Shown here piece by piece: positions 1-7,882 of a stretch of 64,000 bases of DNA. This DNA comes from Mannheimia cairinae. Its GTDB lineage: Bacteria; Pseudomonadota; Gammaproteobacteria; Enterobacterales; Pasteurellaceae. The stretch covers positions 124,001 to 188,000 of the forward strand of contig NZ_JAQSJE010000008.1 in NCBI RefSeq assembly GCF_028649535.1. Direction: 5' to 3'. Under the pieces are notes generated by a model. It saw only the letters and a list, made by a program, of their open reading frames with translations, was not told the origin of the DNA and searched no databases. The number at the start of each line of letters is the position of its first letter. The stretch's first letter is position 1. The position numbers and the translations under genes were made by a program.

Positions 1-317
1 GTCATACCTGATTTAAAACCCAATAGCTTATATTCACGTTTTAAAATTTCAAAACCAAGGGTATGAAAGGTTGAAATGGTTAGCCCTTTACTGCTTTCTT
101 TGCCGATAGAATGAGCCACCCGCTCACGCATTTCACGAGCAGCTTTATTGGTAAAAGTAACGGCAGCAATCTGTTTCGGCGAATAACCGCAATGAGCAAT
201 CAAATAGGCAATTTTATTGATAATGACCCGAGTTTTGCCCGAACCGGCCCCTGCCAGCACAAGGCAAGCCCCTTTGGTATATTCCACCGCTTGTTGTTGT
301 TGAGAATTTAGTTTCAT
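1..317 (-). CDS. rep: ATP-dependent DNA helicase Rep (5' part only)
   Basis: The reverse strand from the ATG at 317 translates to [13 protein letters not shown] followed by the Walker A motif [10 protein letters not shown] and the motif Ia segment [16 protein letters not shown], and continues to STFHTLG before leaving the window. This is the start of a superfamily 1A 3'-5' helicase. The wording ([29 protein letters not shown]) is closer to Rep than to UvrD or PcrA as I remember them. Rep unwinds DNA at stalled replication forks and displaces bound proteins. Only about 105 of roughly 670 residues are here, so nothing can be said about the rest of the gene. It diverges from potA, with a uptake-signal pair between the two starts. 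Confidence 0.9.
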   Translation of the reverse strand, partial: MKLNSQQQQAVEYTKGACLVLAGAGSGKTRVIINKIAYLIAHCGYSPKQIAAVTFTNKAAREMRERVAHSIGKESSKGLTISTFHTLGFEILKREYKLLGFKSGM

Positions 318-365
318 TTTATGGATAGATTACTATTTTTGACGAGCTATTTTAGCGAAAATGCA

Positions 366-423
366 ACAAGCGGTCTAATTTTCCTTAAAAATTGCAAAAA
401 ATTTTAAGAATTAAACCGCTTGT
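366..423. repeat. Inverted pair of DNA uptake signal sequences
   Basis: ACAAGCGGT at 366-374 and its reverse complement ACCGCTTGT at 415-423 flank an AT-rich middle that includes the TTGCAAAAAATTTT element usual beside this core. The pair sits between the divergent starts of rep and potA, so it is not behind a gene end and is unlikely to serve as a terminator here. The core is the Actinobacillus pleuropneumoniae-type uptake signal. Confidence 0.85.
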
Positions 424-575
424 AAAAATTGATAGAAAATCCCTGAAAATGTAAATTTTTCCTTTCAATCTTCTCGCTTTACCTATATCATTATTAGTTG
501 GTTTTTTAGATAAATTACCTGATTTTATTAGTCCTTTTCTTTTCTCAACTTTTTTATAAGGGAAAACAACAGTAG

Positions 576-1694
576 ATGGAAAAATTAGAACAGAAAGCTA
601 TCATTGAGCTTAAGAATGTAACCAAAAGCTACGGTAGTAAAACGATTCTTAAAAATTTAAATTTAACCATTAATGATGGTGAGTTTTTAACAATTTTAGG
701 CCCTTCAGGTTGTGGTAAAACAACTGCTTTACGTTTAATTGCAGGTTTTGAAGAATTAACGGAAGGTTCGATTATTCTTGATGGTCAAGATGTTTCTAAT
801 GTTCCTGCTGAACAACGTCCGGTTAATACTGTGTTCCAAAGCTACGCGTTATTCCCTCATATGACGATTTTTGAAAACGTGGCCTTTGGTTTACGTATGC
901 AAAAAGTGCCAAGTGCTGAAATTGAGCCTCGTGTAATGGAAGCATTACGTATGGTTCGCTTAGAAGATAGAGCTCAGCAAAAACCAGCTCAGCTTTCTGG
1001 TGGCCAGCAACAACGTATTGCGATTGCTCGTGCAGTGGTTAACAAACCAAAAGTATTATTATTAGATGAATCTCTTTCTGCGTTAGATTATAAATTGCGT
1101 AAAGAGATGCAAAATGAATTAAAAGCATTACAACGCCAATTAGGCATTACCTTTATTTTCGTTACTCACGATCAGGAAGAAGCCTTAACAATGTCTGATC
1201 GTATCATCGTAATGAATGGTGGTAAGATTGCACAAGATGGCTCCCCGCGTGAAATTTACGAAGAACCGAGCAATTTATTCGTAGCCCGTTTCATCGGCGA
1301 AATCAACGTGTTTGATGCAACCGTTATTGAGCGTATTGATGCGAAAAATGTAAAAGCAAATGTTGAGGGGCGTATCTGTAATATCAAAGTAGAAGATATG
1401 GAAGTTCAGCCAAATCAAAAACTTAAAGTATTGTTACGTCCTGAAGATATTATAATTGAAGAATTAGATGAAAATGAAAGCTCTAAAGCAATTATTGGTC
1501 ACATTATCGATCGTAACTATAAAGGGATGACCTTAGAATCTAGCGTGAAACTCGATCATAATGGCTTAAATGTATTAGTAAGCGAATTCTTCAACGAAGA
1601 TGATCCTAATATTGACCACGAAGTCGGTCAGAAAGTGGCATTAACGTGGTATGAAGGCTGGGAGGTTGTGTTAAACGATGAAGGCGAACAGTAG
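576..1694 (+). CDS. potA: Spermidine/putrescine ABC transporter ATPase PotA
   Basis: At 372 aa this is the cytoplasmic ATPase that powers polyamine import through PotB/PotC. Walker [10 protein letters not shown] lies at residues 42-50, the Q-loop FQSYALFPH near 87-95, the signature LSGGQQQR at 140-147, Walker B LLLDES at about 161-166, and the switch histidine in VTHDQEE near 196. The C-terminal third is the TOBE regulatory domain ([20 protein letters not shown]), and it closely follows E. coli PotA as I recall it. The Shine-Dalgarno is weak (AAGGG well upstream), but the ATG at 576 gives a normal N-terminus. The last 17 bases overlap potB, which points to one transcript and translational coupling. 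Confidence 0.96.
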   Translation: MEKLEQKAIIELKNVTKSYGSKTILKNLNLTINDGEFLTILGPSGCGKTTALRLIAGFEELTEGSIILDGQDVSNVPAEQRPVNTVFQSYALFPHMTIFENVAFGLRMQKVPSAEIEPRVMEALRMVRLEDRAQQKPAQLSGGQQQRIAIARAVVNKPKVLLLDESLSALDYKLRKEMQNELKALQRQLGITFIFVTHDQEEALTMSDRIIVMNGGKIAQDGSPREIYEEPSNLFVARFIGEINVFDATVIERIDAKNVKANVEGRICNIKVEDMEVQPNQKLKVLLRPEDIIIEELDENESSKAIIGHIIDRNYKGMTLESSVKLDHNGLNVLVSEFFNEDDPNIDHEVGQKVALTWYEGWEVVLNDEGEQ

Positions 1695-2541
1695 ATTCCA
1701 AAATGGTGCGGTCGCAACTATTTTCGGTTGGTTATTACTTTTCGTATTAGTGCCGAACGTACTCGTTTTAATTATTAGCTTTTTAACAGAAAACCGCCAA
1801 AGCCAATACTTTGTTGATTTTGCATTTAGCTTAGATGCGTATAAATCATTATTTAATGATACTTATGCAACAGTATTATGGAACTCGCTTTATATGGCGG
1901 GTATTGCAACATTTTTCTGTTTAATTATTGGTTATCCTTTTGCATTTATTATTGCAAAAATGCCAGCGAAAATTCGCCCGTTTTTACTCTTTTTAGTAGT
2001 GTTGCCATTTTGGACTAACTCACTTATTCGTATTTATGGGATTAAAATTTTCTTAGGTGTGAAAGGCTTTTTAAATGAAAGTTTATTAGCTTTAGGTATC
2101 ATTAATGAGCCTATGCGTTTATTAAACTCAGAAATTGCGATTATTATTGGTTTAGTTTACATCCTATTACCTTTTATGATTTTGCCACTTTATTCATCTA
2201 TTGAAAAAATTGACAACAGATTATTAGAAGCGGCTAAAGATTTAGGTGCAAACGCATTCCAACGTTTTATAAGAGTAACCATTCCTCTTACAATGCCAGG
2301 CATTGTTGCAGGTTGTTTATTAGTATTACTTCCAGCAATGGGAATGTTCTATGTTGCAGACTTATTAGGCGGCGGTAAAACACCATTAGTCGGTAATATT
2401 ATTAAGAGCTTATTCTTAAATACTAACCAATTTGCTTTAGGCTCTGCGGTGAGTATTGCATTAACAATTTTAATGGCATTAATGCTTTATGTTTACTATC
2501 GTGCAAATAAATTATTAAATAAAAAGGTGGAGCTTGAATAA
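1678..2541 (+). CDS. potB: Spermidine/putrescine ABC transporter permease PotB
   Basis: This 287-aa inner-membrane protein has about six hydrophobic segments and the binding-protein-dependent permease loop [22 protein letters not shown] (EAA motif) near residue 185. The [11 protein letters not shown] stretch and the C-terminus LLNKKVELE agree with the Enterobacteriaceae PotB family. It forms half of the polyamine channel with PotC. The start overlaps the end of potA, with GGAGG at 1661-1665 inside potA as the probable ribosome binding site. The stop overlaps the potC start by one base. Confidence 0.95.
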   Translation: MKANSRFQNGAVATIFGWLLLFVLVPNVLVLIISFLTENRQSQYFVDFAFSLDAYKSLFNDTYATVLWNSLYMAGIATFFCLIIGYPFAFIIAKMPAKIRPFLLFLVVLPFWTNSLIRIYGIKIFLGVKGFLNESLLALGIINEPMRLLNSEIAIIIGLVYILLPFMILPLYSSIEKIDNRLLEAAKDLGANAFQRFIRVTIPLTMPGIVAGCLLVLLPAMGMFYVADLLGGGKTPLVGNIIKSLFLNTNQFALGSAVSIALTILMALMLYVYYRANKLLNKKVELE

Positions 2542-3308
2542 TGAAAAAAGTATTTAGAAACCTTTTTATGCTTGTGGTGTTTGCTTATTTATATATTCCA
2601 ATCATCATTTTAGTAATTAACTCTTTCAATGAAGATCGTTTCGGCTTAAATTGGAAAGGTTTTACGTGGAATTGGTACGAGCGTTTATTTAATAATGATA
2701 CATTAGTGCAAGCAACAGTAAACTCATTAACCGTTGCCTTTTTTGCTGCAACCTTCTCAACAATTTTAGGTGCATTAACCTCGATTGCTCTTTATCGCTA
2801 CCGTTTCCGTGGTAAAAAATTAGTGGGTGGAATGCTGTTTGTGGTAATGATGTCGCCTGATATCGTAATGGCAGTATCAATGCTTGTGCTATTTATGATT
2901 TTAGGGATTAAGCTTGGCTTTATTTCTCTTTTAATTGCCCACATTACCTTCTGTTTGCCTTATGTAGTGATTGCTATTTCATCACGCTTAAGCGACTTTG
3001 ATGGCAAAATGCTAGAAGCAGCAAAAGATTTAGGGGCAAGTGAGGTAACGATTTTACGTAAAATTATTTTACCATTAGCATTACCTTCAATTATTTCTGG
3101 TTGGTTATTAAGTTTTACGATTTCGTTAGACGATGTTATCGTGTCCTCTTTTGTAACAAGCCCAAGTTACGAAGTATTACCACTGAAAATCTTCTCATTG
3201 GTTAAAACGGGTGTAACTCCTGAGGTAAATGCGTTAGCAACTATTATGATTATCTTCTCTGTTACATTAGTGGTATTAAGCCAGTTAGTTGTAAGAAAGA
3301 AAGTATAA
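2541..3308 (+). CDS. potC: Spermidine/putrescine ABC transporter permease PotC
   Basis: A 255-aa permease with six predicted membrane segments, the second half of the PotB/PotC channel. The EAA loop [19 protein letters not shown] is near residue 155, and SLDDVIVSSFV is characteristic of PotC. It is the last gene of the operon: a strong hairpin terminator follows at once, and no potD, the periplasmic polyamine-binding protein normally next, is found here or anywhere in the window. A binding protein encoded elsewhere presumably serves this permease; that is inference. Confidence 0.95.
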   Translation: MKKVFRNLFMLVVFAYLYIPIIILVINSFNEDRFGLNWKGFTWNWYERLFNNDTLVQATVNSLTVAFFAATFSTILGALTSIALYRYRFRGKKLVGGMLFVVMMSPDIVMAVSMLVLFMILGIKLGFISLLIAHITFCLPYVVIAISSRLSDFDGKMLEAAKDLGASEVTILRKIILPLALPSIISGWLLSFTISLDDVIVSSFVTSPSYEVLPLKIFSLVKTGVTPEVNALATIMIIFSVTLVVLSQLVVRKKV

Positions 3309-3329
3309 TTACTTAAATAGCAAAAAATA

Positions 3330-3380
3330 AACTGCATCTTAAAATTAGCACTTTGCTGATAAATTAAGATGCAGTTTTTT
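3330..3380 (+). terminator. Rho-independent terminator after potC
   Basis: AACTGCATCTTAA at 3330-3342 pairs perfectly with TTAAGATGCAGTT at 3364-3376 (13 bp) and is followed by a T run to 3380. It closes potABC 20 bases after the potC stop. Confidence 0.88.
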
Positions 3381-3550
3381 ATATCAAGCAAGCGGTCAAA
3401 TTTTCGCTAAAATTTTCAAATTTTAACCAAACGAAAAAGCATTTAAATTAAAATCCTTTTTTAGTAGTAATACAGTATCTTTAGCATATTTACAAAACTT
3501 TTAATTTACGTTATTAATAAGGTATTGATAACCTAATAAGAATAAGTCTT

Positions 3551-4474
3551 ATGCTGAAGTTTATATTTAAACGCCTTCTAGAGGCAGTCCCGACCCTATT
3601 TATTCTCATTACATTTTCATTCTTTCTAATGCGATTAGCCCCAGGCAGCCCATTTACCACAGAAAAAGCTTATCCACCTGAAGTAATGGCTAATATCGAA
3701 GCTAAATACCATTTAAATGAACCGCTTTATAAGCAATATTTTATTTATATGGAAAATCTGTCTAAAGGCGACTTTGGTCCTTCCTTCAAATATAAAGATC
3801 AATCCGTTAATAATTTAATAGCCTCTGCTTTCCCTGTTTCATTAAAACTAGGTATTATCTCTTTTATTTTTGCAGTCATTATTGGTTTAACCGCTGGTAC
3901 TGTGGCCGCTCTCAAACAAAATAGTCGGTGGGATTATTTGATAATGGGCTTTTCAATGACAGGCATTATTATGCCAAGCTTTGTATTTGCTCCGCTGCTA
4001 GTTCTCTTTTTTGCTATTTACCTAAAATGGCTACCGGCAGGTGGTTGGAATGGCGGGCAAATCTACTATATGGTACTGCCAGTTCTTTCTTTAACTATCA
4101 GCTATGTTGCAGGTATTGCCCGTATTACTCGTGGCTCAATGATTGAAGTGTTACATTCTAATTTTATTCGCACAGCCAAAGCCAAAGGTTTACCAATGAG
4201 TAAAATTATTTTTAAACACGCTCTACGCCCTGCTCTGTTGCCTGTAATTACTTACTTAGGCCCTGCTTTTGTTGGCATTATTACAGGCTCGATGGTAATT
4301 GAAAGTGTGTTTGGTTTACCTGGCATTGGTCAATTATTTGTAAACGGTGCATTAAACCGTGATTATTCATTAGTACTTAGTCTTACCATTTTAGTGGGAA
4401 CCCTCACTATTTTATTTAATGCGATTGTCGATATTTTATATGCGGTAATCGACCCTAAAATTCGTTATGCATAA
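3551..4474 (+). CDS. oppB: Oligopeptide ABC transporter permease OppB
   Basis: 307 aa with about six membrane segments. The N-terminus MLKFIFKRLLEAVPTLFIL, the segment RLAPGSPF, the cytoplasmic loop FIRTAKAKGLPMSKIIFKHA near residue 215 and the C-terminus DVLYAVIDPKIRY-type ending (here DILYAVIDPKIRYA) match E. coli OppB almost word for word from memory. It pairs with OppC to import oligopeptides across the inner membrane. In the classical operon oppA stands directly upstream; here the 170 bases before it hold only the potC terminator, an uptake signal and AT-rich DNA. The stop TAA at 4472-4474 overlaps the oppC Shine-Dalgarno. Confidence 0.94.
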   Translation: MLKFIFKRLLEAVPTLFILITFSFFLMRLAPGSPFTTEKAYPPEVMANIEAKYHLNEPLYKQYFIYMENLSKGDFGPSFKYKDQSVNNLIASAFPVSLKLGIISFIFAVIIGLTAGTVAALKQNSRWDYLIMGFSMTGIIMPSFVFAPLLVLFFAIYLKWLPAGGWNGGQIYYMVLPVLSLTISYVAGIARITRGSMIEVLHSNFIRTAKAKGLPMSKIIFKHALRPALLPVITYLGPAFVGIITGSMVIESVFGLPGIGQLFVNGALNRDYSLVLSLTILVGTLTILFNAIVDILYAVIDPKIRYA

Positions 4475-4484
4475 GGAGCGGAAA

Positions 4485-5384
4485 ATGCAAAATTCTAATA
4501 AAAACCAACCGCTTGTTGATATTACAGCTACTGTTCAAGGAAGAAGCCTATGGCAAGATGCTCGCCGTCGTTTTTTCCGCAATAAAGCCGCGGTTGCTAG
4601 CCTTGTAATTTTATGTTGTATCCTACTATTTATTACATTTGCCCCAATGCTAATGCCATTTAGTTATGAAGATACCGACTGGGATATGATGGGTATAGCT
4701 CCTGACTTTGCCTCACAGCACTATTTTGGTACTGATTCTTCTGGACGAGATCTATTAGTACGTGTAGCAATAGGTGGACGTATTTCATTAATGGTCGGGA
4801 TTGCCGGTGCATTTATTGCCGTAATCATTGGTACCATTTATGGTGCAATCTCAGGTTATTTTGGTGGTAAAGTAGATATGGTAATGATGCGTTTTCTCGA
4901 AATTTTAAGCTCATTCCCATTTATGTTCTTTGTTATCTTACTCGTTACCTTCTTTGGGCAAAATATTTTCTTAATTTTTATTGCCATTGGTATGGTCGCT
5001 TGGCTCAACCTTGCTCGAATTGTACGTGGTCAAACTCTTTCACTTAAAAATAAAGAGTTTGTTGAGGCTGCTATTGTATGTGGTGTTTCTCGCCGCCAAA
5101 TTATCTGGCGACATATTGTGCCAAATGTACTAGGTTTAGTGGTTGTGTACGCTTCTCTTGAAGTGCCTGCACTGATTTTATTTGAATCTTTCTTAAGTTT
5201 CTTAGGCTTAGGTACGCAAGAACCAATGAGTAGTTGGGGAGCCTTATTAAGCGATGGAGCCGCACAAATGGAAACTTCACCTTGGTTGCTCGCATTTCCA
5301 GCCTTTTTCTTATGTTTAACGCTGTTTTGTTTTAATTTTATTGGCGATGGTTTGCGTGATGCACTCGATCCAAAAGATAAATAG
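4485..5384 (+). CDS. oppC: Oligopeptide ABC transporter permease OppC
   Basis: The start is set at the ATG at 4485 (299 aa), because AAGGAG at 4473-4478 stands six bases before it; the in-frame ATG at 4467 lies inside oppB and has no ribosome binding site. The N-terminal VQGRSLWQDARRRFFRNKAA, the HYFGTDSSGRDLL motif and the ending FNFIGDGLRDALDPKDK are diagnostic of OppC. About six membrane segments and an EAA loop (EAAIVCGVSRRQIIWRHIVP) are visible. It forms the translocation pore with OppB and is followed nine bases later by the fused ATPase gene. Confidence 0.93.
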   Translation: MQNSNKNQPLVDITATVQGRSLWQDARRRFFRNKAAVASLVILCCILLFITFAPMLMPFSYEDTDWDMMGIAPDFASQHYFGTDSSGRDLLVRVAIGGRISLMVGIAGAFIAVIIGTIYGAISGYFGGKVDMVMMRFLEILSSFPFMFFVILLVTFFGQNIFLIFIAIGMVAWLNLARIVRGQTLSLKNKEFVEAAIVCGVSRRQIIWRHIVPNVLGLVVVYASLEVPALILFESFLSFLGLGTQEPMSSWGALLSDGAAQMETSPWLLAFPAFFLCLTLFCFNFIGDGLRDALDPKDK

Positions 5385-5393
5385 AGGTTTAAA

Positions 5394-6989
5394 ATGAAAT
5401 TATTAGAAGTAAATAATCTCGATGTTTATTTAAAAACGGACGAAGAGTTAGTTCACGCAGTACGTAATGTCTCTTTCTCTATTGAAAAAGGGCAAACCTT
5501 AGCTATTGTTGGCGAATCTGGCTCGGGTAAATCAGTAACATCAATGGCCATAATGCAGCTGTTGCCAAAAAATATTGTAAAATTTGGACAAAACTCAAGC
5601 ATTATTTTTGAAGAACAGGATTTATTAGCCCTTTCTGAAAAATCAATGCAAGCGATTCGAGGCGATCGTATTGGTATGATTTTCCAAGAGCCAATGACCT
5701 CGCTAAACCCTTATATGCCAATAGGTAAACAAGTTGCTGAGGCAATTCAAACCCATAACCCGCAACTTAGCAATAAAGATGCTGAGAAAATGGTGCTGGA
5801 AACCTTGCAAAAAGTAAAAATTCCAGATGCTGAGAAAAAAATGGTTTGTTATCCGCACGAGTTTTCGGGTGGGCAATTACAACGTATTATGATTGCGATG
5901 GCAATTATCAATAAGCCCGATCTCTTAATTGCTGATGAACCAACTACTGCATTAGATGTTACCACCCAAGCAGAAATTTTAGATTTAATGCACGATCTGC
6001 AAAGTGAAATGGGAATGGCGATTATCCTAATTTCTCACGATTTACGTTTAGTGCATAAATACAGTGATTTTGTTTGTGTAATGCAAAATGGGGAGATTAT
6101 TGAAAGAGGCGAAACTGAGCAAGTATTTACAAACCCTCAGCATCCTTATACGGTTGAATTACTTACCCCAATTCCAGATAACTTAAAAAGTGATTTAGCC
6201 CCTAATGCTCCAACCTTAATTCAAGCAGATAATATTGAGGTGGATTATATTTTAAAACGTTCTCTTTTTGGTAAACCCCAAAAAGCCTTTAATGCGTTAA
6301 AAGATATTTCACTTGAGCTAAAAACAGGCGAAACCTTAGGAATTGTTGGTGAGTCAGGCTCTGGTAAATCAACTCTAGGTCGTGCAATTATGCAGATCTT
6401 AGATTATCGTGGCAATATTACCTTTGATGGTAAAACTGTAGCTAAACTAGGCAAAGCAGAACATCAAGCATTGAAAAAAGATATGCAAATGGTGTTCCAA
6501 GATCCTTTTAATTCGCTTTCTCCACGTTTAACTGTTGGCGAAATTATTGCCGAAGGCTTAACGGTACACTACCCACAAATGAGCAAAGCGGAACGTCGTG
6601 AAAAAGCAATGAAAATTCTAGAAGAGGTTAATCTTAACCCATCGATGATCAATCGCTATCCTCACGAATTTTCTGGCGGGCAAAGACAACGTATTGCCAT
6701 TGCAAGAGCGATTATCTTAGAACCTAAATTTGTGCTATTAGATGAACCGACTTCAGCACTGGATCGTTCCACTCAGATCACAGTAATTGAGCTACTTAAT
6801 CGCTTACAGAAAAAATATGGTTTAAGTTATATTTTTATCAGCCACGACCTTTCTGTTATCCGAGCATTAAGCGACCGTGTAATTGTAATGAGCCAAGGTG
6901 ATATTGTTGAAAGTGGTAGCGTTAAACAGATCTTTGAAAACCCACGACAAGATTACACCAAGCGGTTAATTTTGGCTTCTAATTTGTAA
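5394..6989 (+). CDS. Fused oligopeptide transporter ATPase (OppD-OppF in one chain)
   Basis: This 531-aa protein holds two complete ABC ATPase domains. The first has Walker A GESGSGKS near residue 40, signature FSGGQLQRIMIA and Walker B LLIADEP. The second has another GESGSGKST near residue 320, signature [14 protein letters not shown] and Walker B VLLDEPTSALD. Both have the H-loop ISHD. In E. coli OppD and OppF are separate subunits; the single-chain layout is like YejF and other fused peptide-transporter ATPases. Because it directly follows OppB/OppC-type permeases it most likely energises that pore. The extended C-terminal cysteine-rich tails usual after OppD and OppF appear shortened. No oppA is present. 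Confidence 0.88.
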   Translation: MKLLEVNNLDVYLKTDEELVHAVRNVSFSIEKGQTLAIVGESGSGKSVTSMAIMQLLPKNIVKFGQNSSIIFEEQDLLALSEKSMQAIRGDRIGMIFQEPMTSLNPYMPIGKQVAEAIQTHNPQLSNKDAEKMVLETLQKVKIPDAEKKMVCYPHEFSGGQLQRIMIAMAIINKPDLLIADEPTTALDVTTQAEILDLMHDLQSEMGMAIILISHDLRLVHKYSDFVCVMQNGEIIERGETEQVFTNPQHPYTVELLTPIPDNLKSDLAPNAPTLIQADNIEVDYILKRSLFGKPQKAFNALKDISLELKTGETLGIVGESGSGKSTLGRAIMQILDYRGNITFDGKTVAKLGKAEHQALKKDMQMVFQDPFNSLSPRLTVGEIIAEGLTVHYPQMSKAERREKAMKILEEVNLNPSMINRYPHEFSGGQRQRIAIARAIILEPKFVLLDEPTSALDRSTQITVIELLNRLQKKYGLSYIFISHDLSVIRALSDRVIVMSQGDIVESGSVKQIFENPRQDYTKRLILASNL

Positions 6990-6994
6990 AAAAC

Positions 6995-7030
6995 AAAGCC
7001 TTGTGATTAAAATAGCAAGGCTTTATTTTT
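6995..7030 (+). terminator. Rho-independent terminator after the fused Opp ATPase
   Basis: AAAGCCTTG at 6995-7003 pairs with CAAGGCTTT at 7016-7024, followed by ATTTTT. It begins six bases after the stop codon. Confidence 0.85.
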
Positions 7031-7170
7031 TATACCATTCCCGATTGTTTTCACTTCTGTTAAGTTCCCACAAAAATATTATAGAAACTTTATTCGTTTT
7101 TCTCCCTCTAATCCCCTACATTATCAATTTAAATCAGGTAATGAATTATTAATATAATCTAGTGGTATAT

Positions 7171-7569
7171 ATGAACAAAATAATCACATTAGCAACAACT
7201 ATTATAATGGCTAGCAGTCTAGCACACGCAGCAGGCGAATAAAGTGATGCACACGAAACTCACAAAAGTACAGTTAAAACAGAGAGTGCTAAATATAGCT
7301 GTCAAAGTGGCAAAAAAGTAACTGTAAACTACGGTTTTAATAAGCAAGGAATTCCTACTTATGCTGAGGCGGAATTAGAGGGTAAAACTCGTTTTATGCC
7401 AATTAATTTAAATACCACAGATATTGCGGGCACAAATTTTGGTGATGAAAATAACTTTAGTCTATCCGCTGCTCAGATGGAATTAGACAACTATCGCCAA
7501 GCAAGCATTAATATCCTAAACCCTGCAAGTGAAATCTTATATAAAGCTTGCGAACCAGTGAAAAAATAA
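7171..7569 (+). pseudogene. ACP-like (adhesin complex protein / lysozyme inhibitor) gene with in-frame stop
   Basis: An ATG at 7171 begins a signal peptide (MNKIITLATTIIMASSLAHA), but codon 24 is TAA (7240-7242). The same frame then stays open for 109 codons to a stop at 7567-7569. The downstream part contains YSCQSGKKVTVNYGFNKQG, KTRFMPINLN and LYKACEP, which resembles the Neisseria adhesin complex protein ACP, a small secreted protein that inhibits lysozyme; like ACP it keeps one cysteine near each end of the mature domain. No credible start with a ribosome binding site follows the stop. The simplest reading is recent inactivation by one base change just after the signal peptidase site; read-through or a sequencing error cannot be excluded. 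It precedes a receptor gene that also resembles a Neisseria protein. Confidence 0.78.
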
Positions 7570-7882
7570 TTAGGATAGCAACCTCACTTATCTTTAAAAA
7601 TCATCTTATATGATGAGACGAAGAAATAGACTAAATCAATAAATTTCTACATAAAGCCTTACTTTTACAAGTGAGGTCTTATTTTCGTCAAAGTTCTATC
7701 CATCGTTTCTAATTTCTCCCTTTTTATTTATACTTCTTTTGATTAAATAAAAATCATTATCACTTGCAAAAATATAAAAGTTAAAATAAACTTACAAAAA
7801 ATAAGGCCTTTTTCCATTATGGAAATAAGGCATTATTTTTTTAATTTCAATTTATTTTAATAACATAATAAAAGGAGAATAT
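7570..7882. other. Intergenic region before the TonB receptor
   Basis: These 313 bases hold no gene. They contain an imperfect hairpin followed by T-rich DNA at about 7654-7686 (AAGCCTTACTT against AAGTGAGGTCTT), which could end the ACP-like transcript. A Fur-like box lies at 7743-7761, a perfect palindrome TTTCCATTATGGAAA at 7811-7825, and the ribosome binding site AAAGGAG at 7871-7877. Two direct copies of AATAAGGC stand around the palindrome. Confidence 0.6.
7743..7761. promoter_or_regulatory. Fur-like (metal-regulator) box upstream of the TonB receptor
   Basis: TTAAATAAAAATCATTATC matches the 19-base Fur consensus GATAATGATAATCATTATC at 14 positions by eye, with a complete right half. 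It lies about 120 bases before the receptor start. Neisseria tdfH is controlled by Zur, so a Zur rather than Fur role is possible; the sequence alone does not decide. Confidence 0.5.
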
